DNA of 64,000 nucleotides, taken from assembly GCF_001598055.1 (NCBI RefSeq), contig NZ_CP014844.1, positions 1,302,001 through 1,366,000 on the forward strand. Reading direction: 5' to 3'. The notes below the pieces were generated by a model. It searched no databases and was not told where the DNA came from. It worked only from the letters and a program-made list of their open reading frames with translations. Every line of letters begins with the position of its first letter. The stretch's first letter is position 1. Positions 1 through 8,994 of the stretch are shown here, in pieces. A program made the position numbers and the translations under genes. The DNA is from Cupriavidus nantongensis (GTDB lineage Bacteria; Pseudomonadota; Gammaproteobacteria; Burkholderiales; Burkholderiaceae).

Positions 1-90
1 TAGAATAGCTGCTCGATTTTTCCGGCCTGGCTGCCGGAGTCGTCAGTTTCGCTGCCAGAGCTTGTCCTTCGCTGCCGGCTTGTCGCTTGA
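1..90 (+). repeat. Three imperfect 20-21 bp tandem repeats upstream of maeB
   Basis: Three head-to-tail copies of a degenerate unit beginning GCTGCC start at 30, 51 and 71. Each carries a TGTC or CGTC core and mostly a TTC end. The spacing of 20-21 bp is about two helical turns. The array ends about 60 bp before the chosen maeB start. It could be a regulator-binding array or the decayed end of an upstream gene; nothing else is recognisable in the first 150 bases. Confidence 0.4.
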
Positions 91-152
91 GCCGGGCCGA
101 ACCATGGCGGGAGAGGGGCGCTTCCGGTCCGGGCCATTTTCCGGACGAGCCA

Positions 153-2474
153 ATGAGCAGCAAGACCAGCGGTGATGCACCGCAACATGCCCCGAACAGT
201 CCTGAAGCGCAGCTGCGCCTCGCCGCGCTGGAATACCACCGCAGCCCGACCAAGGGCAAGATCCAGGTCACCGCGACCAAGGCGCTGTCCAACCAGCGCG
301 ACCTGTCGCTGGCCTACTCGCCGGGCGTAGCCTACGCCTGCGAGGAAATCGCCAAGGATCCCGCCACCGCCGCCGAGTACACTTCGCGCGCCAACCTGGT
401 AGCCGTGGTCACCAACGGCACCGCCGTGCTCGGCCTGGGCGACATCGGCCCGCTGGCCGGCAAGCCGGTGATGGAGGGCAAGGGCTGCCTGTTCAAGAAG
501 TTCGCCGGCATCGACGTGTTCGACATCGAGCTCGACGCGCGCGACCCGGACAAGATCGTCGAGATCGTCGCCGCGCTCGAGCCCACGCTGGGCGGCGTCA
601 ACCTGGAAGACATCAAGGCGCCCGAGTGCTTCTACATCGAGCAGAAGCTGCGCGAGCGCATGAATATTCCGGTGTTCCATGACGACCAGCACGGCACCGC
701 GATCATCTCGGCGGCAGCGCTGCTGAACGGCCTGAAGGTGGTCGGCAAGGATATCGCCAAGGTGAAGATGGCGGTGTCGGGCGCAGGCGCTGCCGCGATC
801 GCCTGCCTGGACACCATGGTCAGCCTCGGCGTGAAGCGCGAGAACATCTCGGTGGTCGATTCCAAGGGCGTGATCTATGTGGGCCGCGACGCCAACATGG
901 AAGCCAACAAGGCCCGCTACGCGCAAGACACCTCGGCGCGCACGCTGGCCGATATCGTCAAGGGCGCCGACGTCTTCCTGGGCTGCTCGACCGCCGGCGT
1001 GCTGACCGGCGAGATGGTCAAGACCATGGCCGACCAGCCGATCATCCTGGCGCTGGCCAACCCCGAGCCCGAGATCCGCCCGGAAGTGGCCAAGGCCGCG
1101 CGCCCGGACTGCATCATCGCCACCGGCCGTTCGGACTACCCGAACCAGGTCAACAACGTGCTGTGCTTCCCGTACATCTTCCGCGGCGCGCTCGATTGCG
1201 GCGCGACCAAGATCACGGAAGCGATGAAGCTGGCCTGCGTCAAGGCCATCGCCGAGCTGGCCGAAGCCGAGCTGAACGATGCCGTGGCCGCGGCCTACGG
1301 CGGCCGCGAGCTGAAGTTCGGCCCCGACTACATCATCCCGACGCCGTTCGACCAGCGCCTGATCGAGAAGATCGCCCCCGCGGTCGCCAAGGCCGCCGAA
1401 GAATCCGGCGTGGCCACGCGCCCGATCAAGGACCTGGAGGCGTACCGCCAGCAGCTGTCGACCTACGTCTACCACACCGGCCTGATCATGAAGCCGGTGT
1501 TCTCGGCCGCCAAGGCCGCGCCCAAGCGCGTGGCCTATGCCGAGGGCGAGGAAGAGCGCGTGCTGCGCGCGGTGCAGTCGGTGGTCGACGAAGGCCTGGC
1601 GCGTCCGATCCTGATCGGCCGCCCGCACGTGATCCAGATGCGCATCGACAAGGCCGGCCTGCGCCTGAAGCCGGGCGTGGACTTCGAGCTGATCAACCCC
1701 GAGGACGATCCGCGCTACCGCGCCTACCACGAGGCCTACCACGCGCTGCGCGGCCGCGATGGCGTGACCCCGGACATGGCCAAGGTGGCGCTGCGCCGCT
1801 CCAACACGCTGATCGGCACCATGCTGATGCATATGGGCGATGCCGACGCGCTGCTGTGCGGCACCGTGGGCCGCTTCGAGGCCCACCTCGAGCACGTGCG
1901 CGACGTGATCGGCCTGGCGCCGGGCGCGCATGTGTTCGCCGCGATGAACGCGCTGATGCTGGAGAAGTACACGCTGTTCATCACCGACACCTTCGTCAAT
2001 GACGACCCCAGCGCGGAACAGCTGGCGGCGATCACCCAGCTGGCCGCGGAAGAGATCGCGCGCTTCGGCCTGCAGCCCAAGGTGGCGCTGATGTCGCACT
2101 CGATGTTCGGCTCGTCGACGCGGCCGTCGGCGCGCAAGATGCGCGAGGCCGCGCAGATCCTCGAACGCGAGGCGCCGCACCTGGAAGTCGAAGGCGAGAT
2201 GCAGGGCGATGCCGCGCTGGTCGAGGACGTGCGCCGCCACTTCCTGCCGTCGACCAAGCTGGCCGGCAGCGCCAACCTGCTGGTGATGCCGACGCTGGAC
2301 GCCGCCAACATTGCCTTCAACCTGCTCAAGATCACGGGCGGCCAAGGCGTGACGGTGGGCCCGATCCTGCTGGGCGCGGCCAAGCCGGTGCACATCCTGA
2401 ACCCGCAGGCCACCACGCGACGGATCGTCAATATGACGGCCGTTGCCGTGGCCGAGTGCAACGCGGTGCGCTGA
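153..2474 (+). CDS. maeB: NADP-dependent malic enzyme with C-terminal phosphotransacetylase-like domain
   Basis: Oxidative decarboxylation of malate to pyruvate with NADP+, a cytosolic anaplerotic or NADPH-supplying step. The 773-residue product has the two-part layout of bacterial MaeB: malic enzyme N- and NAD-binding domains over roughly residues 30-430 ([20 protein letters not shown] and the nucleotide loop [12 protein letters not shown] are visible), then a phosphate acetyltransferase-like domain to the end ([25 protein letters not shown]). In family members the second part is regulatory and usually lacks transacetylase activity. The ATG at 153 ([10 protein letters not shown]) is preferred over an in-frame TTG at 87, whose extension looks non-conserved. 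It stands alone and ends at a strong terminator. Confidence 0.95.
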   Translation: MSSKTSGDAPQHAPNSPEAQLRLAALEYHRSPTKGKIQVTATKALSNQRDLSLAYSPGVAYACEEIAKDPATAAEYTSRANLVAVVTNGTAVLGLGDIGPLAGKPVMEGKGCLFKKFAGIDVFDIELDARDPDKIVEIVAALEPTLGGVNLEDIKAPECFYIEQKLRERMNIPVFHDDQHGTAIISAAALLNGLKVVGKDIAKVKMAVSGAGAAAIACLDTMVSLGVKRENISVVDSKGVIYVGRDANMEANKARYAQDTSARTLADIVKGADVFLGCSTAGVLTGEMVKTMADQPIILALANPEPEIRPEVAKAARPDCIIATGRSDYPNQVNNVLCFPYIFRGALDCGATKITEAMKLACVKAIAELAEAELNDAVAAAYGGRELKFGPDYIIPTPFDQRLIEKIAPAVAKAAEESGVATRPIKDLEAYRQQLSTYVYHTGLIMKPVFSAAKAAPKRVAYAEGEEERVLRAVQSVVDEGLARPILIGRPHVIQMRIDKAGLRLKPGVDFELINPEDDPRYRAYHEAYHALRGRDGVTPDMAKVALRRSNTLIGTMLMHMGDADALLCGTVGRFEAHLEHVRDVIGLAPGAHVFAAMNALMLEKYTLFITDTFVNDDPSAEQLAAITQLAAEEIARFGLQPKVALMSHSMFGSSTRPSARKMREAAQILEREAPHLEVEGEMQGDAALVEDVRRHFLPSTKLAGSANLLVMPTLDAANIAFNLLKITGGQGVTVGPILLGAAKPVHILNPQATTRRIVNMTAVAVAECNAVR

Positions 2475-2498
2475 TCCGCTGCGTAGTGTCCGCCAAGC

Positions 2499-2532
2499 AA
2501 AAGGCCGGGTCGCGATGACCCGGCCTTTTTGT
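2499..2532 (+). terminator. Rho-independent terminator of maeB
   Basis: The stem AAAGGCCGGGTC / GACCCGGCCTTT with a short GCGAT loop is followed by a T-rich run. It starts about 25 bases after the maeB stop codon. Confidence 0.9.
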
Positions 2533-2579
2533 TTGTTGCCCCGCCGCATTCGCGCGGCCAGGGGCGGTTGGGGTGGTGC

Positions 2580-2825
2580 TTATTGCAGCACGTTGTACTG
2601 CTCGCGCATGACCACGATTATGGATTTTGCCGCGGCCAGCTGGTGGCCCAGGTTGTCGACGGACTCCTGCGGGAAATCGACCTCGGCGCTCCAGTTGCAT
2701 CCGGTATGGTCAGGCTGGTGCATTCGCACCGCGTGCAGTTCGCATTCGCCGCACTCGGGGTTGTTGTCGAGGCACTGGTTCAGGATGGCCATCAGTTCAG
2801 ACCGGGTCTTCGCGTAGCGCCGCAT
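2580..2825 (-). CDS. Small conserved hypothetical protein (81 aa)
   Basis: An 81-residue soluble protein starting MRRYAKTRSELMAIL. It has a cysteine and histidine cluster in the middle (CLDNNPECGECELH, then H and C further on), which could suggest metal binding or a structural role. I do not recognise the family. It is accepted as a gene because its residue composition looks like a real globular protein, unlike the arginine- and alanine-rich antisense frames around it, and because it fills the space between the maeB and porin terminators. The start is ATG at 2825; no strong ribosome site decides it. Confidence 0.6.
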   Translation of the reverse strand: MRRYAKTRSELMAILNQCLDNNPECGECELHAVRMHQPDHTGCNWSAEVDFPQESVDNLGHQLAAAKSIIVVMREQYNVLQ

Positions 2826-3009
2826 GTGTCACCTCGCTGTCATGGGTTTATGAGGCTTGGAACACCAATCTAGGAAGCGCGCCGGGGCCAAGCCAATTGA
2901 ATCCGCCTATGGAGCGGCAGCTTTCCATCTGGCGCGGGGCCGGGTTCGGCGTGGCGCAGCGCAGCATTGCCAGGCGGCTGGCGTGACGCGCGCGGCGCCT
3001 GTCTTGCCA

Positions 3010-3040
3010 TGAAAAAGCCCGCCGGAAAGGCGGGCTCCAG
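3010..3040 (-). terminator. Terminator of the porin gene
   Basis: Read on the minus strand, GCCCGCC-TTTC-GGCGGGC is followed by TTTTTC. It sits about 25 bases beyond the porin stop codon. Confidence 0.9.
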
Positions 3041-3064
3041 TGCTGCGGTGACGCGCTCAGCGCA

Positions 3065-4132
3065 TCAGAACTTGTGGCGCACGCCCACGCCGAAGGTATC
3101 GCCGTGCTCGATGCCGGTGATCTTGTCGTAGTAGTAGGCGGCGTACACGTCGGTGCGCTTGGACAGGTTGTAGTCGTAGGCGACGGCAAAGGTATTGCGC
3201 TTGAAGTCTCCCAGCGAGTTGTCGACCTTGCCGTAGGCGTACGACGCCAGCAGGTTGCCGGCACCGATCGGCACCGAGGCGCCGAACTGGCCGTCGATGT
3301 GCTTGATGTCGCCCGACGGCGCGGTGGTGGCGCGGGTCTTGATGTACTGGCCCTGCGCGAACAGCTTGACCACCTTGAAGTCATAGGACAGGCCGATCTG
3401 CGCGGCGTCCTGGCGCGACAGGCCGATGTCGGACATGTCGGTCGGCACGCTGTTGAAGCGCACCTGCTGGTAGGCCACGGTCGCGGCGAACGGGCCGTTG
3501 AAGTACAGCACGTTGCCGCCGAACTTCTGCTTGCCCGCGGCGCCCGGCTGCTCGCCGAAGCCGTAGATGAAGTTGGCGGTCAGGCCGCCGAAGTTCGGCG
3601 TGCTGTACACCACCGAGTTGTTCCAGCCCGAATCGCCGATGATGCCGGGATCGGCGACGGCGCCGCTGACCGCGCCGAAGTAGGTGTGGAAGATCGTCGG
3701 CGAGAACACGTACGAGTCGACCAGCGGGTTGAACAGGATGGTCGAAATGAAGTACGGCGTGGTGTTGCGGCCCAGCTTGATGGTGCCGGCCTTGTCGTTC
3801 TGCAGGCCGACATAGGCGTTGCGGCTGAACATCGAGTCGCCTTCGAAGCGGCCGCTGCGGCCGGCGTCGGTGCGGAAGAAGCCGTTCAGGTCGAAGATGG
3901 CCTTGGTGCCGCCGCCCAGGTCTTCGGTGCCCTTGATGCCCCAGTAAGACGTCTGCATGCCGCCCGAATTGGCTACCCAGGCGCGCTCGCCCGAGCCCGG
4001 GCTCTTCACGCCGCCGACGAACATGTCAGCCTGGCCGTACAGCGTGACGCTGGACTGGGCCATGGCCGCGCCGGAAAAAAGGGTAGCCGCTACCGCCGCC
4101 AGCTTGAGCGCCGGCTTGTACTGCTTCTGCAT
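3065..4132 (-). CDS. Gram-negative general porin (OmpC/Omp32-like)
   Basis: An outer-membrane trimeric beta-barrel porin of the betaproteobacterial type. The 355-residue precursor begins MQKQYKPALKLAAVAATLF with a signal peptide cut after AMA, followed by the typical first strand QSSVTLYGQADMF. It ends in the C-terminal phenylalanine signature (VGVRHKF) recognised by the BAM machinery. The ATG at 4132 is chosen because it follows a clear Shine-Dalgarno (GGAGGT, 7 bases upstream) and gives a proper signal peptide; an in-frame extension upstream does not. It lies just downstream of the purine genes on the same strand but has its own roughly 180-base upstream region, so a dedicated role in purine uptake is only a possibility. 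Confidence 0.93.
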   Translation of the reverse strand: MQKQYKPALKLAAVAATLFSGAAMAQSSVTLYGQADMFVGGVKSPGSGERAWVANSGGMQTSYWGIKGTEDLGGGTKAIFDLNGFFRTDAGRSGRFEGDSMFSRNAYVGLQNDKAGTIKLGRNTTPYFISTILFNPLVDSYVFSPTIFHTYFGAVSGAVADPGIIGDSGWNNSVVYSTPNFGGLTANFIYGFGEQPGAAGKQKFGGNVLYFNGPFAATVAYQQVRFNSVPTDMSDIGLSRQDAAQIGLSYDFKVVKLFAQGQYIKTRATTAPSGDIKHIDGQFGASVPIGAGNLLASYAYGKVDNSLGDFKRNTFAVAYDYNLSKRTDVYAAYYYDKITGIEHGDTFGVGVRHKF

Positions 4133-4311
4133 TGTTAGACCTCCGTGGTTTTGATCCTGCTTGGAACGTTGTGTACTGGGTCCCTGACGGGTTCTTGTCA
4201 TGTCTTTGCGCTTTTATTCGTGCCGCCTGGCCAGGGCTCGGTGTGTGTTGCAAGGGAGGCCGGCGGCATCGGGGTACAGCGTTTTTTGTTATACAGGTGA
4301 CGCTTTTTTGC

Positions 4312-4830
4312 TCAGGCGGATACTAAGTCGTCAAGACGGAACTGTGCAATGCGATGGATCTGGTTGATGCAAGTTTGCAACTCTTGCTGCGGCGTGTTTT
4401 CGATGCGGCGCGCGAACTCGGCGATGATGCCGTGGCGGTCGTAGCCGCGCACCGCCAGGATGAACGGGAAGCCGAATTTCTGGTTGTACGCCGCGTTGAG
4501 CGACTGCAGGCGGTCGAACTCCTCGGGCGTGCACAGGTTCAGGCCGGCACCGCTTTGCTCGCGCGTCGACTCGGCAGTCAGCTCGCCGCGCACGGCGGCC
4601 TTGCCGGCCAGCTCCGGGTGGGCGCGCACCAGCTTCAGCTGCGCCGCCTCGCCGGCTTGATCGACGGCCTGGCGCAGCGCCTGCGCCAGCGCGGCGCCGT
4701 CGGCGAAGGGCCGCTGCGCAGCGGCGGCCTCGGCAAACCACGGCGAATGTTCATAGATGCCGCCCAGCACCTGCACGAATTCGGCGACCGGCATGGTGTT
4801 GAGTTGGGCGATGGTGTAGGTCTGGCTCAT
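4312..4830 (-). CDS. uraD: 2-oxo-4-hydroxy-4-carboxy-5-ureidoimidazoline (OHCU) decarboxylase
   Basis: Third enzyme of the urate-to-allantoin route: decarboxylates OHCU to S-allantoin. The 172-residue protein matches the UraD family length. It shows the N-terminal IAQLNTMPVAEFVQVLGGIYEHSPWFAEAA segment (family hallmark, with the catalytic histidine expected near residue 28), the middle AHPELAGK motif and the C-terminal ILAVRGYDRHGIIAEF region. The start at 4830 shares an ATGA overlap with the puuE stop, so the two are translationally coupled; an upstream in-frame ATG at 4902 would run deep into puuE and is rejected. Neighbours supply the preceding (PuuD, HiuH) and following (PuuE) steps. Confidence 0.94.
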   Translation of the reverse strand: MSQTYTIAQLNTMPVAEFVQVLGGIYEHSPWFAEAAAAQRPFADGAALAQALRQAVDQAGEAAQLKLVRAHPELAGKAAVRGELTAESTREQSGAGLNLCTPEEFDRLQSLNAAYNQKFGFPFILAVRGYDRHGIIAEFARRIENTPQQELQTCINQIHRIAQFRLDDLVSA

Positions 4831-5777
4831 GCTTTGTTCCGGGGAGTGTAGGGATGGGTGGCGGCCCAGTGCCGGGCGATATCGACACGGCGGCAGATCC
4901 ACACCTTGTCGTGCCCTTGCACGTAGTCGAGGAAGCGCTGCAGCGCGCGGAAACGGCCCGGGCGGCCGAGCAGGCGGCAGTGCATGCCGATCGACAGCAT
5001 CTTGGGGCTGTCCTGGCCGCTCGGGTCGCCTTCGTCGTACAGCACGTCGAAGGCGTCCTTCAGATACTGGAAGAACTGCTCGCCTGTATTGAAGCCCTGC
5101 GGCGTGGCGAAGCGCATGTCGTTCGAATCCAGCGTGTACGGCACCACCAGGTGCGGCTTCTTCTCGCCGCCGGTAACCTCGACCTCGGTCCAGAACGGCA
5201 GGTCGTCGCCGTAGTAGTCGGAGTCGTACAGGAAGCCGCCGTGCTCGACCACCAGGCGGCGCGTGTTGGGGCTGTCGCGGCCGGTGTACCAGCCCAGCGG
5301 CAGTTCGCCGGTCAGTTCCTTGATGATCTGCATGCCGATGCGCATGTGCTCGCGCTCGGTGGCTTCGTCGATGTTCTGGTAGTGGATCCAGCGCCAGCCG
5401 TGGCAGGCGATCTCGTGGCCCAGCTCGACGAAGGCGCGGGTCAGTTCCGGATGGCGCTGCAGCGCCATCGATACGCCGAAGATCGTCAGCGGCAGGCCGC
5501 GCTTTTCGAACTCGCGCAGGATGCGCCAGACGCCGGCGCGCGAGCCGTATTCATAGATGCCCTCCATGCTCATGTGGCGGTCGGGGTAGGCCGCGGCGCC
5601 GACGATCTCGGACAGGAACTGCTCGGAAGCGGCGTCGCCGTGTAGTACGCAGTTCTCGCCGCCTTCTTCGTAGTTGAGCACGAACTGCAGCGCCACGCGC
5701 GCGCCGCCCGGCCAACGGGCGTGCGGCGGGCGGGCGCCGTAACCGATGAGATCGCGTGGATAGTTATCGTTTGTCAT
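4827..5777 (-). CDS. puuE: Cofactor-independent allantoinase (polysaccharide-deacetylase fold)
   Basis: Hydrolyses allantoin to allantoate. The 316-residue product belongs to the NodB/polysaccharide deacetylase superfamily in its PuuE branch, first defined in Pseudomonas, not to the metal-dependent amidohydrolase allantoinases. Diagnostic stretches are RDLIGYGARPPHARWPGG at the N-terminus, FVLNYEEGGENCVLHGD, HEIACHGWRWIHYQNI and YTGRDSPNTRRLV. Its last bases overlap uraD by four (ATGA). The permease gene lies 156 bases upstream on the same strand, and the likely transcript is permease-puuE-uraD. Confidence 0.95.
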   Translation of the reverse strand: MTNDNYPRDLIGYGARPPHARWPGGARVALQFVLNYEEGGENCVLHGDAASEQFLSEIVGAAAYPDRHMSMEGIYEYGSRAGVWRILREFEKRGLPLTIFGVSMALQRHPELTRAFVELGHEIACHGWRWIHYQNIDEATEREHMRIGMQIIKELTGELPLGWYTGRDSPNTRRLVVEHGGFLYDSDYYGDDLPFWTEVEVTGGEKKPHLVVPYTLDSNDMRFATPQGFNTGEQFFQYLKDAFDVLYDEGDPSGQDSPKMLSIGMHCRLLGRPGRFRALQRFLDYVQGHDKVWICRRVDIARHWAATHPYTPRNKA

Positions 5778-5933
5778 GTGTCGTTGCTTGCTTCAGGGAA
5801 ACCACCCGGCACCGCCGTCCCGCCGCAGGCGCCGATCGTCATGCAATGAACATGCCAGTCGTGCCGGCGGCGGCGCCGGTCTGCATCCAGGGCCGGATCC
5901 TTGCGGGCCGGCCCTGCGTTGCCGGTACTTCGA

Positions 5934-7340
5934 TTACTCGGTGCCGTGCGAGTTGGCCGCGGCGTTGCGCATGGCCTCCTCGCGCGACTGGATGCCGTTG
6001 TAGAACAGGTTCAGCGCCACCGCGACGATGGTGCCGAGCACGATGCCGCTGTGCGTGAACGGGTCGGTCCACTTGGGCAGGTACTGGAAGAACGTCGGCG
6101 CCAGCGTCGGGATCATGCCGAAGCCGATCGAGATCGCGACGATAAACAGGTTGTGGCGGTTGCGGTTGAAATCGCACGAGCCCAGGATGCGGATGCCGGT
6201 CGCGGCGACCATGCCGAACATCACGATGCCGGCGCCGCCCAGCACGAACTGCGGCACCGAGGCCACCACGTGGGCCATCTTCGGAAACAGGCCGAAGGCG
6301 ATCAGGATGATGCCGCCGGCCGCCGCCACATAGCGCGAGCGCACGCCAGTCACCGTGACCAGGCCCACGTTCTGCGAGAACGAGGTGTAGGGGAAGGTGT
6401 TGAAGATGCCGCCGATCACCGTGCCCAGGCCGTCGGCGCGCAGGCCGCGGGTCAGGTCCTCGTTGCTCAGCTTCTTGCCGGTGATGTCCGACAGCGCCAG
6501 GAACATGCCGGTCGACTCCACCAGCGTGATCAGCATGACGATGCACATCGACAGGATCGCGGTCAGCTGGAAGGTCGGCATGCCGAAATGCAGCGGCGTG
6601 ATCACGGCGACGAAGCTGGCTTCGTCCAGGCCGTCGAACGACACCTTGCCCAGGCCCATCGCCACCAGCGTGCCGATGATGATGCCGAGCAGCACCGCGC
6701 AGTTGGCGACCAGGCCGCGGCCGTACTTGGTCAGCAGCAGGATGATGACCAGCGTCAGGCCGGCGATGCCAAGGTTGGCCAGGTCGCCATAGGCCAGGTT
6801 CGGCACTTCCTTGACGACGCCGTCGATGACGGCGCGCGTGGTGGGCTGGCCCCCGGCCGACCAGTTGATGGCCACGCGCATCAGCGACACGCCGATCAGC
6901 GTGATCACGGTGCCGGTCACCACCGGCGGGAACAATCCCAGCATGCGTCCCATCAGCGGCGCGATCAGGATGCCGAAGATCCCTGACGCGATCACCGCGC
7001 CGTAGATGCCGAGCAGGCCGACATTGGGGTCGGTGCCGATGGCGATCATCGGCGCCACCGAGGCGAAGGTCACGCCCATCATCACCGGCAGGCGGATGCC
7101 GAACTTCCAGAAGCCGATCGCCTGGATCAGCGTGGCCAGGCCGGCGGCGAACAGGTCGGCGTTGATCAGGAAGGCCAGCTGGTCCTTGGGCAGCTTGAGC
7201 GCGCCACCCACGATCAGTGGCACGGCAACCGTGCCGGCGTACATCACCAGAACGTGCTGCAACCCGAGCGCGAGCAGGCGCCCGGAAGGCAAACGCTCGT
7301 TGGTGAGGTCCGTCGGGACCGTGGTGCTTGCGGAATTCAT
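5934..7340 (-). CDS. NCS2 family purine (xanthine/urate) permease
   Basis: An inner-membrane nucleobase-ascorbate transporter family symporter, 468 residues with the expected 12-14 hydrophobic segments. Motifs visible are LGLQHVLVMYAGTVAVPLIVGGAL at the start, the family histidine in TM1 (LQHVL), and the substrate region ESTGMFLALSDITGKK with the later SQNVGLVTVTGVRSRYVAAAGG. Sequence and neighbours point to xanthine or urate as substrate rather than uracil, but specificity cannot be read from here. The start at 7340 follows an AGGAGA ribosome site, while the upstream extension does not look like a transporter. It heads the transcript with puuE-uraD, downstream of the GntR regulator gene. Confidence 0.92.
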   Translation of the reverse strand: MNSASTTVPTDLTNERLPSGRLLALGLQHVLVMYAGTVAVPLIVGGALKLPKDQLAFLINADLFAAGLATLIQAIGFWKFGIRLPVMMGVTFASVAPMIAIGTDPNVGLLGIYGAVIASGIFGILIAPLMGRMLGLFPPVVTGTVITLIGVSLMRVAINWSAGGQPTTRAVIDGVVKEVPNLAYGDLANLGIAGLTLVIILLLTKYGRGLVANCAVLLGIIIGTLVAMGLGKVSFDGLDEASFVAVITPLHFGMPTFQLTAILSMCIVMLITLVESTGMFLALSDITGKKLSNEDLTRGLRADGLGTVIGGIFNTFPYTSFSQNVGLVTVTGVRSRYVAAAGGIILIAFGLFPKMAHVVASVPQFVLGGAGIVMFGMVAATGIRILGSCDFNRNRHNLFIVAISIGFGMIPTLAPTFFQYLPKWTDPFTHSGIVLGTIVAVALNLFYNGIQSREEAMRNAAANSHGTE

Positions 7341-7509
7341 TGGTGCGTCTCCTCTCCTTTGGTTTGATGGGAACGCCACGTCCGTGCCGGCAGTTGAATG
7401 GTGTTGTTATGGGCCCGCCGTTGCCGCGCTCTCGTTTGCACTGCCTGGGCGCGGTACTGACGACGGGCCTGCTGCCTTCTTCTTGCGGGGGCGTGACGGG
7501 AACACCGTG

Positions 7510-8310
7510 CTAGGTGGAGCGGCCTAGTACGCTGCGAAGATCGAAGCTGCCCGGTTCGTCCGGCTGCACGCGGTCGGCGCAGGCGCCAAGGTGGTGCGCC
7601 ATGCGCGACTGGGCCAGTGCGGCGTTGCCCTGTTCGAGGGCGTCGAGGATTTCTTCGTGCTCGTCGAACGAGCAGGCGTTGTTGCCCGGCGCTTCCACGC
7701 TGGCGATCATCAGCGTGGTGCGCGACACCAGGCGCCGCATCATGTTGACCAGCAGCGCATTGCCCGACAGTTCCGCCAGCGCGGTGTGGAATTCGGCGGA
7801 CAGGCGGATCCACTTCGGGCGGTCGTGCGTCAGGAAGGCCTGGCGCTCGCTGGCGACCATCTGGCGCAGCGGCGCGATCACGGCCTTGACGTCGGGCATG
7901 GCGGCCAGCTTTTCCAGCACCGCGCGCTCCAGCATCTGGCGCAGCTCGAACATGTCGTGCGCCTCGTCGGTCGACGGGCTGGCGATAAAGGCGCCGCGGT
8001 TGGGCTCGAGGTCGACCATGCCGTCCGCCGCCAGGTGCGACAGCACCTTGCGCACGGTGTGGCGCGCGGTGGCATAGATCTCGCAAAGCGAATGCTCGGT
8101 GAGCTTGGTGCGCGGCGGCAGCCGGTGCTCCATGATCGCGTCGTAGATCTCGTGGTACATGCGCTCCTCGACCGAGCCCTTGCGCGCAGGCCTGGCGGGC
8201 TTGCCCGGGATCTCGGTCGGGTCGCCGGCCTCGCGGTGGGCCTTGGATTCGGCCTTGGATTCGGCCTTGGATTCGGCGTTGGCGGCAATCAGCTTCAGGC
8301 TCTTGGACAT
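7510..8310 (-). CDS. GntR family (FCD subfamily) transcriptional regulator, probable purine-catabolism regulator
   Basis: A 266-residue DNA-binding regulator. The winged helix-turn-helix spans about residues 45-115 (EERMYHEIYDAIMEHRLPP, then ATARHTVRKVLSHLAADGMV). The all-alpha FCD effector domain covers about 120-250 and shows the usual metal/ligand histidines (EFHTALAELSGN, FDEHEEILDALEQG, MAHHL). The N-terminal tail carries three AESK repeats. The gene is divergent from hiuH-puuD and upstream of the permease, and TTGTnnACAA operator-like palindromes in its own promoter suggest autoregulation. Control of the urate genes by a purine-derived ligand is inferred from position only. Confidence 0.9.
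   Translation of the reverse strand: MSKSLKLIAANAESKAESKAESKAHREAGDPTEIPGKPARPARKGSVEERMYHEIYDAIMEHRLPPRTKLTEHSLCEIYATARHTVRKVLSHLAADGMVDLEPNRGAFIASPSTDEAHDMFELRQMLERAVLEKLAAMPDVKAVIAPLRQMVASERQAFLTHDRPKWIRLSAEFHTALAELSGNALLVNMMRRLVSRTTLMIASVEAPGNNACSFDEHEEILDALEQGNAALAQSRMAHHLGACADRVQPDEPGSFDLRSVLGRST
8240..8277 (-). repeat. Triple 12-bp tandem repeat inside the GntR gene
   Basis: Three perfect copies of a 12-base unit (GCCGAATCCAAG on the coding strand) encode AESK-AESK-AESK near residues 12-23. The length is a multiple of three, so copy number can change without a frameshift. The region is a charged linker before the DNA-binding domain. Confidence 0.85.
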
Positions 8311-8375
8311 CGTGGCACCGGCAGGTCAGGCAGGGCACCGTAAATCCTGCGTATCAGGGTACGGTGATCCAAAAA

Positions 8376-8439
8376 TTGTTGACAATTATTTGGTTACGGC
8401 CTCAATATTGTCAACAAAACCAACTCAGGTTTTCGACAA
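8376..8439. promoter_or_regulatory. Operator cluster TTGTnnACAA in the gntR/hiuH divergent promoter
   Basis: Two perfect sites of the TTGTnnACAA form, typical of GntR/FCD regulators, are TTGTTGACAA at 8376-8385 and TTGTCAACAA at 8408-8417. A third near-match, TTTTCGACAA, is at 8430-8439. The first two are extended, forming an 11-bp inverted repeat pair (8376-8386 / 8407-8417). On the minus strand a TTGACA -35 (8409-8414) and AATAAT -10 (8385-8390), 18 bp apart, overlap the sites, so a bound regulator would block its own gene. On the plus strand a perfect TTGACA (8379-8384) lies in site 1, with only a poor -10 behind it. Confidence 0.75.
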
Positions 8440-8536
8440 CTCAGGGTAATCCCTGAATTGCCAACGGGGAAGTGCAGGCGCATTGTCGCCACGCACCAAC
8501 CCAGCGCCGGGATGCGTTACCAGACGTACCGAGCGG

Positions 8537-8558
8537 GCACCATTCCCACACATGGTGC
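8537..8558 (+). promoter_or_regulatory. Inverted repeat in the hiuH 5' region
   Basis: A perfect 7-bp inverted repeat, GCACCAT / ATGGTGC with an 8-base spacer, lies about 50 bases before the hiuH start. It could be a second operator or an RNA hairpin in the leader. No family assignment is possible. Confidence 0.45.
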
Positions 8559-8609
8559 TAGTGAAGGCAGCGGCGCCCCTCACAACCCAATCGCAAAAGG
8601 ACAAATACG

Positions 8610-8963
8610 ATGGGACGCTTGACCACCCATGTTCTCGACACCGCTGCGGGCACGCCCGGGCAGGGCATGTCGATTACTCTCCATAAAATTGTCGAGAATC
8701 GTCGCGAAACCCTGAAGACCGTGGTCACCAACCACGACGGCCGCTGCGACCAGCCGCTGCTGGAAGGCGCCGACCTCGCCGCGGGCGTGTACGAACTGGA
8801 ATTCGCCGCCGGCGATTATTTCCGCGCGCAGGGCGTGAAGCTGCCCGAGCCGGCCTTCCTGGACGTGGTGCCGCTGCGCTTCGGCATTGCCGACGTCAAC
8901 GCGCACTATCACGTGCCCCTCCTGGTTTCGCCCTGGTCGTACTCGACCTACCGCGGCAGCTGA
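8610..8963 (+). CDS. hiuH: 5-hydroxyisourate hydrolase (transthyretin-like)
   Basis: Hydrolyses 5-hydroxyisourate, the product of urate oxidation, to OHCU. The 117-residue length and sequence match the transthyretin-related HIUase family. It has the N-terminal RLTTHVLDTAAGTPGQGM (catalytic His near residue 7), the basic segment with the catalytic Arg (TNHDGRCDQPLL), and the C-terminal family signature YHVPLLVSPWSYSTYRGS ending in YRGS. Start ATG at 8610 follows an AAAGGA ribosome site. puuD begins 31 bases downstream, so the two form an operon transcribed away from the GntR gene. Also called uraH or pucM in other genomes. Confidence 0.96.
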   Translation: MGRLTTHVLDTAAGTPGQGMSITLHKIVENRRETLKTVVTNHDGRCDQPLLEGADLAAGVYELEFAAGDYFRAQGVKLPEPAFLDVVPLRFGIADVNAHYHVPLLVSPWSYSTYRGS

Positions 8964-8994
8964 AGCGGTGGCATAGGGAAACAGGAGACAAGAC

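Noticed and set aside
2826..3009. Spacer between the small hypothetical gene and the porin terminator
   Set aside because: Frames on both strands here are short and of shadow composition. No gene or RNA element could be supported.
5778..5933. Short plus-strand frames between puuE and the permease gene
   Set aside because: They are Arg/Pro/Cys-rich with no ribosome site and run into the antisense of the permease gene. The spacer shows no other signal.
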